Assembly (NCBI GenBank): GCA_017476665.1 | Contig: JAFUZJ010000041.1 | Location: forward strand, 1-64,000 | DNA: 64,000 nucleotides | Direction of reading: 5' to 3' | DNA from: Lachnospiraceae bacterium | Lineage (GTDB): Bacteria; Bacillota; Clostridia; Lachnospirales; Lachnospiraceae | Part shown: piece by piece, positions 24,465 through 32,319 of the stretch | How positions within the stretch are numbered: position 1 is the stretch's first letter | Layout of the letters: each line of letters starts with the position of its first letter | Position numbers and translations under genes: made by a program | The notes under the pieces: model-generated | Database searches by the model: none | The model's input: only the letters and a program-made list of their open reading frames with translations | What the model was told of the DNA's origin: nothing

Positions 24465-24716
24465 ATGAAAAAGAATTCGAATAACAGAAAAATAACTTCA
24501 AAACAGATTGTAGCCATGACCGGTGTGGTTCTGCTGGTATTGCTCTACCTGGTCACGCTGATCCTCGCAATCGTGGACAACAGCGCCTCCGGCAGATTTT
24601 TCATCCTAAGTCTGTGCTGCACGCTGGTGGTTCCCATTATTGTTTTCCTCTACAGCTGGATGTGGGCCAGACTCACCGGCACAAAAGCCCCCGGTGATCC
24701 GGATTCCGAAGCTTAA
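24465..24716 (+). CDS. Small two-helix membrane protein
   Basis: 83 residues with a basic N-terminus (MKKNSNNRKITSKQ), two hydrophobic helices (about residues 16-37 and 46-68) and a hydrophilic C-terminal tail. No catalytic motif; function not recognised. It has its own promoter and an AAAGGAA ribosome site. It is convergent with the HAD hydrolase gene, which ends 18 bp downstream. Confidence 0.72.
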   Translation: MKKNSNNRKITSKQIVAMTGVVLLVLLYLVTLILAIVDNSASGRFFILSLCCTLVVPIIVFLYSWMWARLTGTKAPGDPDSEA

Positions 24717-24734
24717 TACTCCCTTATTTTTGAA

Positions 24735-25337
24735 TCACCTCTGCAACAGGCGAACAAGTTCTTCTGTCGCCTGTTCTTTATTTTGAAACACGATCCCGTG
24801 AATTCCAAGCCGCTCCGCCGCCTCAATATTCTCGGCAGTATCATCCAGGAACACGCTCTCCTGCGCCGCCAGGTCATATCGCTTCAGGAGAAGCTGATAG
24901 ATCGCCGCATCCGGCTTGATCAGCTGATCCTGATAGGATAAGATCCCGCCGTCCATATCCTTCCGGAATGCCAATGCGCCTTCACACTCTATCTCGATCT
25001 TTTGGGAAAAATTGGACAGATACCACACCCGATACCCCTTGCTTTTCAGTTCCTTCACCCAGGGGATCGCATACTCCCGTATGGTCACAATATCCTGCAT
25101 GTTATCAAAAGCCCTGTGCAGTTCGTCCGCAATTTCCGGATCTTCGGCAATAAATGCCTGCATCAGTTTCTCCCAGGACCATACGCCCCTGTCCAATTCC
25201 CGCCAGAGCACATTTTGCACCGATGCTTTCGCGATCCGTGCGATCATCTCCTCCGAGAATCCCTTGTCCCGCAGGAAGTCCCTCCAACGAAAATCCGTCA
25301 GCACATTCCCGATATCAAAGATAATATTCCGTATCAT
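24735..25337 (-). CDS. HAD-superfamily hydrolase (YihX-like, subfamily IA)
   Basis: About 200 residues from the ATG at 25337, which comes 2 bases after the lysR stop with AAAGGAACGGAAG as ribosome site. Longer frames overlap lysR. Motifs: FDIGNVLTDFRW (nucleophile Asp near residue 8), YLSNFS (motif II), KPDAAIYQLLLKRY (motif III Lys) and VFLDDTAENIEAAERLGIHG (motif IV). The DIGNV form is usual in YihX-type sugar-phosphate phosphatases. Probably co-transcribed with lysR and purA. Substrate unknown. Confidence 0.85.
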   Translation of the reverse strand: MIRNIIFDIGNVLTDFRWRDFLRDKGFSEEMIARIAKASVQNVLWRELDRGVWSWEKLMQAFIAEDPEIADELHRAFDNMQDIVTIREYAIPWVKELKSKGYRVWYLSNFSQKIEIECEGALAFRKDMDGGILSYQDQLIKPDAAIYQLLLKRYDLAAQESVFLDDTAENIEAAERLGIHGIVFQNKEQATEELVRLLQR

Positions 25338-25339
25338 AT

Positions 25340-26236
25340 TTATACTTCCGTTCCTTTCGTCACGTCTTTCCACAGCCTGTCCGCCGCCACCGGCATCGGG
25401 ATCTTTGTGGATCTCACCACGCAAAACTGTCGTTTGGGAATGATCCGGTTAAAGCGCAGTTCAAACAGCACGCCCTCTTCCAGATAATCCTGCGCAAAGT
25501 CCCGCACCACACTTCCCACGCCCAGGCTCCGCAGCGCAAACTGCACGATCATATCACTGGTCGCCAGTTCAAATTCCGGCTGTACAAACACACCGTTCTT
25601 CTCCAGGTATTCATCCATACAGGTTCTGGTACTGGTATTTTTGTCCAGACAGATGAGCGGCAGCGTCTCCAGTTCCTGCAGATCCAGCGTCTTATTTTTG
25701 TATGCGATAAAACGTCTGCCTGCCACAAAAATGTCCTCAATCTCACGGACCGGCAGGATTTCCAACCCTGCTTCCTCTCCAAACGGCGTGCTGACCACAC
25801 CGAAATCAATCCTTCCGGTTTCCAGGAGTGCCAGTGTCTCAGGGGTCGGCGCATTCGTCACCACCACCTTGATATCCGGATATTTCTCGTGAAATTTCTC
25901 CAGATACGGCAGCAAAAAATATTGCAGTGTCATATCACTGGCACCGATGCGGATCTCCCCGCTCTCCATGTTTTTCAGCTGCAGCACTTTTTCCTGTCCC
26001 AGCGCGATCTGTTCGTAGCCCTTTTCCACATACGAAAAAAGCAGCTGGCCCTCTCTCGTGAGCTTCACGCCCCGCGACACCCGGTAAAAAAGTTCTGTTC
26101 CCAGATGATTTTCCAACTGCCTGATTGCCTGGCTTACAGCCGGCTGTGAGATGGAGAGCGCTTTTGCTGCCCCCGTCACGCTGCCGGCTTTGGCCACATA
26201 ATAAAACACCTTGTAGGATTCTAAATTCGTGATCAT
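25340..26236 (-). CDS. LysR-family transcriptional regulator
   Basis: 298 residues. N-terminal winged helix-turn-helix: YYVAKAGSVTGAAKALSISQ then PAVSQAIRQLENHLGTELFY (about residues 12-50), followed by a periplasmic-binding-like effector domain (about 90-290). The ATG overlaps the purA stop by 4 bp (ATGA), so it is translated with purA. Its target and ligand are unknown. Being fused into the purA transcript rather than divergent from a target is unusual for LysR proteins. It could control the HAD gene downstream or distant genes. Confidence 0.88.
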   Translation of the reverse strand: MITNLESYKVFYYVAKAGSVTGAAKALSISQPAVSQAIRQLENHLGTELFYRVSRGVKLTREGQLLFSYVEKGYEQIALGQEKVLQLKNMESGEIRIGASDMTLQYFLLPYLEKFHEKYPDIKVVVTNAPTPETLALLETGRIDFGVVSTPFGEEAGLEILPVREIEDIFVAGRRFIAYKNKTLDLQELETLPLICLDKNTSTRTCMDEYLEKNGVFVQPEFELATSDMIVQFALRSLGVGSVVRDFAQDYLEEGVLFELRFNRIIPKRQFCVVRSTKIPMPVAADRLWKDVTKGTEV

Positions 26237-27525
26237 TTCTTCAACGGACTCTCTCTGTAAATGATATCCTTTCTGCCCGGTCCGTTGCTGACCATGGTGA
26301 TGGGATATCCGATCTGTTGTTCAATAAACTCCACGTAGTTGCGGCAGTTCTCCGGCAGATCCTCATATTTCTTGATGCCGCGGATCTCGCACTTCCAGCC
26401 GGGAAGCTTCTTCAACACAGGCTTTGCCTTGTTCAGTTTCGCGGTCACAGGGAAATCGGTGGTTACCTCGCCGTCAATCTCATAGCCCACACAGACAGGA
26501 ATCTCGTCCAGATATCCCAGCACATCCAGCACCGTGAACGCCACATCCGTGGTTCCCTGCAGACGGCAGCCGTATTTGGAAGCCACGCAGTCAAACCAGC
26601 CCATTCTTCTGGGACGGCCTGTGGTAGCACCGTACTCTCCGCCGTCACCGCCGCGGCGTCTCAACTCATCCGCCTCGTCCCCGAAAATCTCAGACACGAA
26701 GGCACCCGCGCCCACCGCAGAAGAATATGCCTTACACACCGTCACGATCTGCTTGATCTCATAGGGCGGCAGACCTGCGCCAATGGCGCCGTAAGCTGCC
26801 AAAGTGGAGGAAGATGTCACCATGGGGTAGATGCCGTGGTCCGGATCCTTCAACGTTCCCAGCTGTCCCTCCAGCAGGACCGTCTTGCCCTCCTTCAATG
26901 CCTTATCCAGGAAGGCGGAGACATCACATACATAGGGCGCCACCATATCCCGGTATTCATGTAACGTATGCAACAACTCTTTGGTATCAATGGCAGGCTT
27001 GTGATAGAGATGCTCCAACAGCACATTCTTCATCTCGCACACCCGCTCCACCTTTTCTTTTAACAGCTCCTCGTCAAACAACTCGCTGACCTGGAAACCG
27101 ATCTTTGCATATTTATCGGAATAAAAAGGCGCAATGCCGGATTTGGTGGAGCCAAAGGATTTTCCTCCCAGTCTCTCCTCCTCATACTGGTCAAACAGAA
27201 TATGATACGGCATCACGATCTGCGCTCTGTCGGACACCAGGATCTTAGGCATCGGCACATTTCTGTCCGTGATCGATTTGATCTCCCCGAACAGGATCGG
27301 AATATTCAATGCCACACCGTTGCCGATGATGCTCGTGGTATGTCCGTAAAACACGCCGGACGGCAATGTATGCAGTGCAAATTTACCGTAATCATTTACA
27401 ATGGTGTGTCCCGCGTTGGCACCACCCTGAAAGCGCACGATAATGTCCGCTTCCTCCGCCATCATATCTGTGATCTTACCCTTACCTTCGTCGCCCCAAT
27501 TGGCGCCCACTACTGCTTTGACCAT
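26233..27525 (-). CDS. purA: Adenylosuccinate synthetase
   Basis: About 430 residues. GTP-binding loop GANWGDEGKGKITD at the N-terminus, FQGGANAGHTIV, KSFGSTKSGIAPFYSDKYAK, TGRPRRMGWFD and the late SNGPGRKDIIY are all in place. It joins IMP and aspartate to make adenylosuccinate using GTP, the first step to AMP. The ATG at 27525 is chosen because GGAGGAAAG directly precedes it; an in-frame ATG 12 bases earlier overlaps that site. PurB, the next enzyme, is encoded at 29943-31394 in the same orientation. Confidence 0.97.
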   Translation of the reverse strand: MVKAVVGANWGDEGKGKITDMMAEEADIIVRFQGGANAGHTIVNDYGKFALHTLPSGVFYGHTTSIIGNGVALNIPILFGEIKSITDRNVPMPKILVSDRAQIVMPYHILFDQYEEERLGGKSFGSTKSGIAPFYSDKYAKIGFQVSELFDEELLKEKVERVCEMKNVLLEHLYHKPAIDTKELLHTLHEYRDMVAPYVCDVSAFLDKALKEGKTVLLEGQLGTLKDPDHGIYPMVTSSSTLAAYGAIGAGLPPYEIKQIVTVCKAYSSAVGAGAFVSEIFGDEADELRRRGGDGGEYGATTGRPRRMGWFDCVASKYGCRLQGTTDVAFTVLDVLGYLDEIPVCVGYEIDGEVTTDFPVTAKLNKAKPVLKKLPGWKCEIRGIKKYEDLPENCRNYVEFIEQQIGYPITMVSNGPGRKDIIYRESPLKK

Positions 27526-27697
27526 TCTTTCCTCCATTTCCCGCCTTTTACCGGCTCACTGCTTCTTGCCTCAACATCCCCGCTGCAAATAGCCAAACGG
27601 GAATCCTACGACAGTACTATAACACATTTTTTCGCATAAGTAAAATCAATATATTTTATAAGTGATATAAATTTTATTTATGTATTTTATCAAAAGG

Positions 27698-27726
27698 AAA
27701 GCCGACGCATCCGTCCGGCCGGCTTT
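27698..27726 (-). terminator. Terminator-like hairpin between purA and the 27770-28492 gene
   Basis: On the minus strand AAAGCCG and CGGCTTT form a stem around a GC-rich loop, followed by CCTTTTGAT. It lies about 45 bp past the stop of the membrane-anchored protein gene and would separate it from purA. Confidence 0.55.
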
Positions 27727-27769
27727 TCATCCTATTATCCTATTATTTCTCCTGTTTTCCCGCACGGGA

Positions 27770-28492
27770 TCACCCGGCATCCCACACCATTCCCACGATT
27801 TCCGATCGTCCTACCCGAGCAATCTTCTTCAGCCTGTCTTTCCCCGGCAGATACTCATAGACCATTTGATCCGCAGCAAAAAAGATCCTGCCATTGTCCC
27901 AATAAGTCCACGCGGTATAAAAAGGCAGTCCCGCGCGTTTCACGGCTGTCTCCATTGCGGGATAATGCTCTAAAATCCCTTCCGCCAAAATAGAATTGCC
28001 CAGGATAAAACTATGCATCCCGATGTGATTAACAGTGGCCTTCTCCTCATCCGGCACATACACATACCGGGAATACTCGGAAAACTGACATTTTCTGACC
28101 GTCTCCGTAGCAATATCCAGGCAGAAGAAACCGTCAAACACATTTTCCCTGTAATAATAGATCTGGCCATCCAAGGGAAAAACCTGCCTGTCAAGAGGCG
28201 CGTACTGGTTCCTATACACAGCCGGATCCACAGCGGCGACCGCCAGTAGCGCGCGATGCAGCTCAACAGTCCTTCTGTCCCCTATCTCCTGTATCATCTG
28301 CGGATCCGCGCCTGTTTTCAGCCGCAGGATCGGGCTGGCCGCGTAGACATGACCCGAGAATGAATAAAATCCCGAGGTTGTGGTAGTATACACATAGGTG
28401 TGCATCGTGCAAAGGCTGATCCCCAACACGACCGCCGCAGCCAGGAACACGATACCCAATACCGTAAGAATCACACTGCCTTTTTTTCGCAT
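27770..28492 (-). CDS. Membrane-anchored protein of unknown function
   Basis: 240 residues with one N-terminal hydrophobic helix (about residues 7-29, ILTVLGIVFLAAAVVLGISL) acting as signal anchor, then a Tyr-rich extracytoplasmic domain (YVYTTTTSGFYSFSGHVYAA, PLDGQIYYYRENVFDGFFCL, YTAWTYWDNGRIFFAADQMV). The pattern of short beta strands suggests a beta-propeller or similar sheet, but no family is recognised. Strong ribosome site AGGGGGGAGGGG. It follows the purF-like gene after 32 bp, so probably the last gene of that transcript before a terminator. Confidence 0.7.
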   Translation of the reverse strand: MRKKGSVILTVLGIVFLAAAVVLGISLCTMHTYVYTTTTSGFYSFSGHVYAASPILRLKTGADPQMIQEIGDRRTVELHRALLAVAAVDPAVYRNQYAPLDRQVFPLDGQIYYYRENVFDGFFCLDIATETVRKCQFSEYSRYVYVPDEEKATVNHIGMHSFILGNSILAEGILEHYPAMETAVKRAGLPFYTAWTYWDNGRIFFAADQMVYEYLPGKDRLKKIARVGRSEIVGMVWDAG

Positions 28493-28524
28493 ACCCCTCC
28501 CCCCTGCCTGTTATCAATCGTCTT

Positions 28525-29931
28525 TTACTCTCTGCCGTCCCAACAATAGGTACAGAGTTTCTCCTTATCTATCCCCACAGCATCCATCATGTCATCCAGA
28601 CGGTTGAAGCGCAGGCTGGTGAAATTGAGTTGTTTTCCGATGCGCTCCACCATGTCATTATACTCCACAGTGTCCGGATTTACATACGCCTTCAGGTCGA
28701 TCTTCCTGTCATCGTCCGCAATCTCCTTCAGTATCCTTCTGGTGATCAGCTCCATCTCCGAGGAGGATCTGGAAAAATTCAGATATTTACAGCCAAACAG
28801 CAGAGGCGGACATGCCGGTCTGATATGTACTTCCTTTGCGCCGCTCTCATACAGAAATTCCGTGGTCTCTCTGAGCTGCGTGCCGCGCACGATAGAATCG
28901 TCGATCAGCAGCAGGCTCTTGCCCTGAATCAGGTCATGCACCGGGATCAGCTTCATCTTGGCGATCAGGTTGCGCTGAGTTTGGATGGTGGGCATAAAGG
29001 ATCTGGGCCAGGTCGGCGTATATTTGATAAAGGGTCTGGAAAACGGAATCCCCGACGCGATGGCATACCCCACCGCATGAGACGTACCGGAATCCGGCAC
29101 GCCGGCCACAATATCCGGCTTCACGTTATCACGCTTTGCCAGTCCCGCGCCGCAGTTGTAGCGCATTTTCTCCACGCTGATCCCCTCGTAGGATGAGGAG
29201 GGATAGCCGTAATATACCCACAGGAACGTGCAGATCTTCATATCCTTGCCGGGGTTTGCCAAGGTCTGCACCCCTTCCGGCGTCACCACCACGATTTCGC
29301 CGGGTCCCAACTCCCTTACAGCAGAATAGCCGAGATTCAGATAGGCAAAGCTCTCAAAGGAAACGCAGTAAGCATCCTCTTTTTTCCCGATTGCCACAGG
29401 GGTTCGTCCCATGCGGTCCCTGGCTGCGTAAATCCCCTTGGGCGTCATGATCAGGAAGGTCATGGAGCCCTCCACCAACTCCTGCACATACCGCATGCCT
29501 TCCACCAGATTGTCTTTCTGGTTCACGATTGCAGCCACCAGCTCCGTGGGATTCACATCGCCTCCGCTCATCTCCAGAAAATGCGAATGTCCGCGGGAAA
29601 AAATCTCCTTCAGGATGTCTTCGGTATTGTTGATCTTACCCACCGTCGTGATGGCATAGGTTCCATGATGGGAACGCACGATCAACGGCTGCGGCTCAAA
29701 GTCCGAAATACAGCCGATTCCCAGCTGCCCTTTCATGGTATTTACATCCTTATCGAACTTGGTCCGAAAAGGTGCGTTTTCGATGTTGTGGATCGCTCTG
29801 TCATATCCCTTGGTACGGTCATAAACTGCCATCCCGGCACGTCTGGTGCCCAGATGGGAATGATAGTCCGTCCCGAAAAACAGATCAAATACACAGTCCT
29901 CTTTCGCTGCTACGCCAAAAAATCCGCCCAT
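28525..29931 (-). CDS. PurF-like amidophosphoribosyltransferase paralogue without glutaminase nucleophile
   Basis: 468 residues aligned with PurF along its length. The PRPP loop LLLIDDSIVRGTQLRET (about residue 348) and the cysteines equivalent to the Fe-S ligands (MKICTF, PLLFGCKY, KLCTYC) are kept. However, the N-terminus reads MGGFFGVAAK where PurF has CGVFG, so the catalytic Cys1 is absent. The glutaminase Arg (GHVRYST in PurF, GCISDF here) and the oxyanion-hole Asn (HNGNL in PurF, TVGKIN here) are also lost. It may be an ammonia-using transferase, a PurF regulator, or act on another acceptor. Ribosome site AAGGAG. It lies 11 bp after purB. Confidence 0.85.
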   Translation of the reverse strand: MGGFFGVAAKEDCVFDLFFGTDYHSHLGTRRAGMAVYDRTKGYDRAIHNIENAPFRTKFDKDVNTMKGQLGIGCISDFEPQPLIVRSHHGTYAITTVGKINNTEDILKEIFSRGHSHFLEMSGGDVNPTELVAAIVNQKDNLVEGMRYVQELVEGSMTFLIMTPKGIYAARDRMGRTPVAIGKKEDAYCVSFESFAYLNLGYSAVRELGPGEIVVVTPEGVQTLANPGKDMKICTFLWVYYGYPSSSYEGISVEKMRYNCGAGLAKRDNVKPDIVAGVPDSGTSHAVGYAIASGIPFSRPFIKYTPTWPRSFMPTIQTQRNLIAKMKLIPVHDLIQGKSLLLIDDSIVRGTQLRETTEFLYESGAKEVHIRPACPPLLFGCKYLNFSRSSSEMELITRRILKEIADDDRKIDLKAYVNPDTVEYNDMVERIGKQLNFTSLRFNRLDDMMDAVGIDKEKLCTYCWDGRE

Positions 29932-29942
29932 TTCCGTTCTCC

Positions 29943-31394
29943 TTATACATTGATCTCTGCCTTTACACCAAGCAGTTCTTTATTCGCCTCTAAAATCGGA
30001 TTGATCACATTCTTTAAGAATGCCTCCACCTGTTCTTTGGAACGTCCCACATATCTGGAAGGCTCCATACATTTCTGCAGTTCCTCTAAAGTCATGTGGA
30101 ACGCAGGATCGGCTGCGATCAGCTCTAACAGATTATTGTCCTTGCCCTCCACCTTCACATTGCGGCCTGCCTCCATGGACAGCGTGCGGATGCGCTCATG
30201 CAGTTCCTGGCGGTTTCCGCCCAGCTTCACGGCATCCATCATGATATTTTCCGTTGCCATAAACGGCAGCTCACTCATCAGTCTCTTTTCAATCACTTTC
30301 GGATAAACCACCAGTCCGTCCACCACATTCAGGCACAGATCCAGAATACCGTCGATTGCTAAGAACCCTTCCGGAATGGACAGTCTCTTGTTGGCCGAAT
30401 CGTCCAATGTCCGCTCAAACCACTGGGTTGCGGAAGTGATCGCCGGATTCAGCGCATCGATCATCACATATCTGGACAGAGAAGCAATTCTCTCACTTCT
30501 CATCGGATTCCTCTTATAAGCCATGGCCGAAGATCCGATCTGACTCTTCTCAAAGGGCTCTTCCACCTCTTTCAGATGCTGCAGCAGGCGGATGTCATTG
30601 CTCATCTTGTGTGCAGAGGCCGCGATCCCGGCCAGCACATTTGCCACACGGGTGTCCACCTTTCTGGAATAAGTCTGTCCGGACACAGGATAGCACTCCC
30701 TGAAGCCCATCTTTGCCGCGATCATGGGATCGATCTTGTCGATAGTCTCCTGATCCCCGTTAAACAGCTCCAGGAAGGACGCCTGAGTGCCCGTGGTTCC
30801 CTTGGAACCCAACAGCTTCATGCTTCCCAGCACATGATCCAGGTCCTCCAGATCCAGAGAGAACTCCTGCAGCCAAAGGGTTGCACGCTTGCCCACCGTC
30901 GTCGGCTGTGCCGGCTGAAAATGAGTGAACGCCAAAGTCGGCTGTGCCTTATACTTGTCCGCAAAATCAGCCAGCTCTTTCATCACATTGATCAGCTTCT
31001 TCTTTACCAGCTTCAGCGCTTCCGTCATCACAATAATATCGGTATTGTCGCCCACATAGCAGGAGGTAGCGCCCAGATGAATAATGCCTGCTGCCTTGGG
31101 GCACTGCTGCCCGTATGCGTAAACATGGCTCATCACATCATGACGCACTTCCTTCTCCCGCGCCTTCGCCACCTCGTAATTGATATCCTCGGCATGCGCC
31201 TTCAACTCCTCGATCTGCTCGTCTGTGATAACAGGCTTACCGTTCTGGGAAAGTCCCAGCTCTTTCTCTGTCTCCGCAAGCGCGATCCAGAGTTTTCTCC
31301 AGGTGCGGAACTTCATGTCCGGGGAAAAAATGTACTGCATCTCCTTGCTGGCATAGCGCTCCGATAAAGGGCTCTGATAGCGGTCTGTACTCAT
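29943..31394 (-). CDS. purB: Adenylosuccinate lyase
   Basis: About 483 residues from the ATG at 31394 after AGAAGGAG; codons further upstream lie in the leader. Family landmarks: TSCYVGDNTDIIVM, AFTHFQPAQPTTVGKRATLW, GTTGTQASFLELF and the signature loop GSSAMAYKRNPMRSERI (about residue 290) carrying the catalytic Ser. It splits SAICAR to AICAR and adenylosuccinate to AMP, so it works with PurC and PurA encoded nearby. It has its own promoter within the end of trpF and a short hairpin in its leader. Confidence 0.96.
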   Translation of the reverse strand: MSTDRYQSPLSERYASKEMQYIFSPDMKFRTWRKLWIALAETEKELGLSQNGKPVITDEQIEELKAHAEDINYEVAKAREKEVRHDVMSHVYAYGQQCPKAAGIIHLGATSCYVGDNTDIIVMTEALKLVKKKLINVMKELADFADKYKAQPTLAFTHFQPAQPTTVGKRATLWLQEFSLDLEDLDHVLGSMKLLGSKGTTGTQASFLELFNGDQETIDKIDPMIAAKMGFRECYPVSGQTYSRKVDTRVANVLAGIAASAHKMSNDIRLLQHLKEVEEPFEKSQIGSSAMAYKRNPMRSERIASLSRYVMIDALNPAITSATQWFERTLDDSANKRLSIPEGFLAIDGILDLCLNVVDGLVVYPKVIEKRLMSELPFMATENIMMDAVKLGGNRQELHERIRTLSMEAGRNVKVEGKDNNLLELIAADPAFHMTLEELQKCMEPSRYVGRSKEQVEAFLKNVINPILEANKELLGVKAEINV

Positions 31395-31454
31395 CTGTTT
31401 TCTCCTTCTAAAAATATTCTTCGAAACGTATCTGTGAAATACAAAACAGGAAAA

Positions 31455-31480
31455 GCGGCTCATGTACATTCACAAGCCGC
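31455..31480 (-). terminator. Hairpin in the purB leader
   Basis: GCGGCT (31455-31460) and AGCCGC (31475-31480) form a stem, followed on the minus strand by TTTTCCTGTTTT. It lies between the purB promoter and start codon, so it may terminate trpF readthrough or attenuate purB. No long leader typical of a guanine riboswitch was recognised. Confidence 0.45.
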
Positions 31481-31493
31481 ATATACACATATT

Positions 31494-31522
31494 ATCCTAT
31501 CGCAAATTAGTTAATTAGTCAA
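31494..31522 (-). promoter_or_regulatory. Promoter of purB
   Basis: On the minus strand TTGACT (31522-31517), a 17-bp spacer and TAGGAT (31499-31494). The -35 element overlaps the trpF stop codon. It would give a leader of about 95 nt containing the 31455-31480 hairpin. Confidence 0.55.
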
Positions 31523-32187
31523 GAATTGTCTTGAGAAACCTCCCTCACACTCCGCACAAACAGGTCAACTTTCGCAGGATCTTTCCCTTTCGGGGCTCTC
31601 TCTTTGGTTTCCTTCCCACTGCACATCTCCGTCTCCTCACCCTCCGGTCTGTCATACTCCACCCCGGAGGACACATCCACGCCGTCCGGCTGCACTGTCC
31701 GGATCGCCTCTGCCACATTTCCCGCATGCAAGCCCCCCGCCAACAGGAACAGCTTGCCTCCTCTGGGCAGTTCTTTCAACAGATTCCAGTCAAAGGTCCT
31801 GCCGCTCCCCGGCTCGGCAGAATCAAACACATACCCCTTGATGCCTGCACATTTCTCATATTCCGAAAATCTGTCCATGTCCGTCAGATTAAATGCTTTC
31901 AGCACCGGCATCACATCCGGGATTTCAGGCTGCAGCACGCCGTGTACCTGCACATAGTCAAACCCTGCGTCCCGGATCTGTCGCACCTGCTCCACAGTGG
32001 GCGATACCGTCACCGCCACTTTTTTGATTTCCGGGGAAAGCGCCTCCATGATCGGCTTTGCCTGTGCAATGGTCAGATTTCGTCTGCTCTTTTCAAAAAA
32101 CAGGACAAATCCCGCATAATCCACATGATTCCGATTTAAGTATTCTGCTTCGTTTACATCTGTCAGCCCGCATATTTTGATCTGCAT
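31519..32187 (-). CDS. trpF: Phosphoribosylanthranilate isomerase, with C-terminal insertion
   Basis: 222 residues. Catalytic residues are visible as Cys in KICGLTDVNEAEY (residue 6) and Asp in GYVFDSAEPGSGRTFDW. FFEKSRRNLT, VQVHG and VDVSSGVE are also standard. It isomerises phosphoribosylanthranilate in tryptophan synthesis. Between SSGVE and KGKDPAKVDLFV there is an extra hydrophilic stretch of about 20 residues rich in Glu, Lys and Thr, absent from ordinary TrpF. No other trp gene is in the window; the gene sits between purF and purB, so it is separated from the pathway. A dual role in histidine-type isomerisation (PriA-like) is not supported by visible motifs. Confidence 0.9.
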   Translation of the reverse strand: MQIKICGLTDVNEAEYLNRNHVDYAGFVLFFEKSRRNLTIAQAKPIMEALSPEIKKVAVTVSPTVEQVRQIRDAGFDYVQVHGVLQPEIPDVMPVLKAFNLTDMDRFSEYEKCAGIKGYVFDSAEPGSGRTFDWNLLKELPRGGKLFLLAGGLHAGNVAEAIRTVQPDGVDVSSGVEYDRPEGEETEMCSGKETKERAPKGKDPAKVDLFVRSVREVSQDNS

Positions 32188-32289
32188 TCGCTTTCTACGC
32201 TCCTCAAAAATGATTCGGATCCCGTTCCCGCAACATAGTGCTGAAAGGATTATAGCATTTTTTTGCAGATCGCGCCACCGGGAATCTTA

Positions 32290-32319
32290 TTGCTCCATTT
32301 TACATTGCTCCATTTTACA
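32290..32319. repeat. 15-bp tandem duplication across the purF stop codon
   Basis: TTGCTCCATTTTACA occurs twice in direct succession (32290-32304, 32305-32319). The second unit contains the purF stop codon, so the first copy is a duplicate just outside the gene. Looks like a recent slippage event. Confidence 0.85.

Noticed and set aside
27526..27697. Riboswitch upstream of purA
   Set aside because: The 170-bp upstream region holds no recognisable purine-riboswitch core or paired stems; AT-rich sequence with no clear structure.
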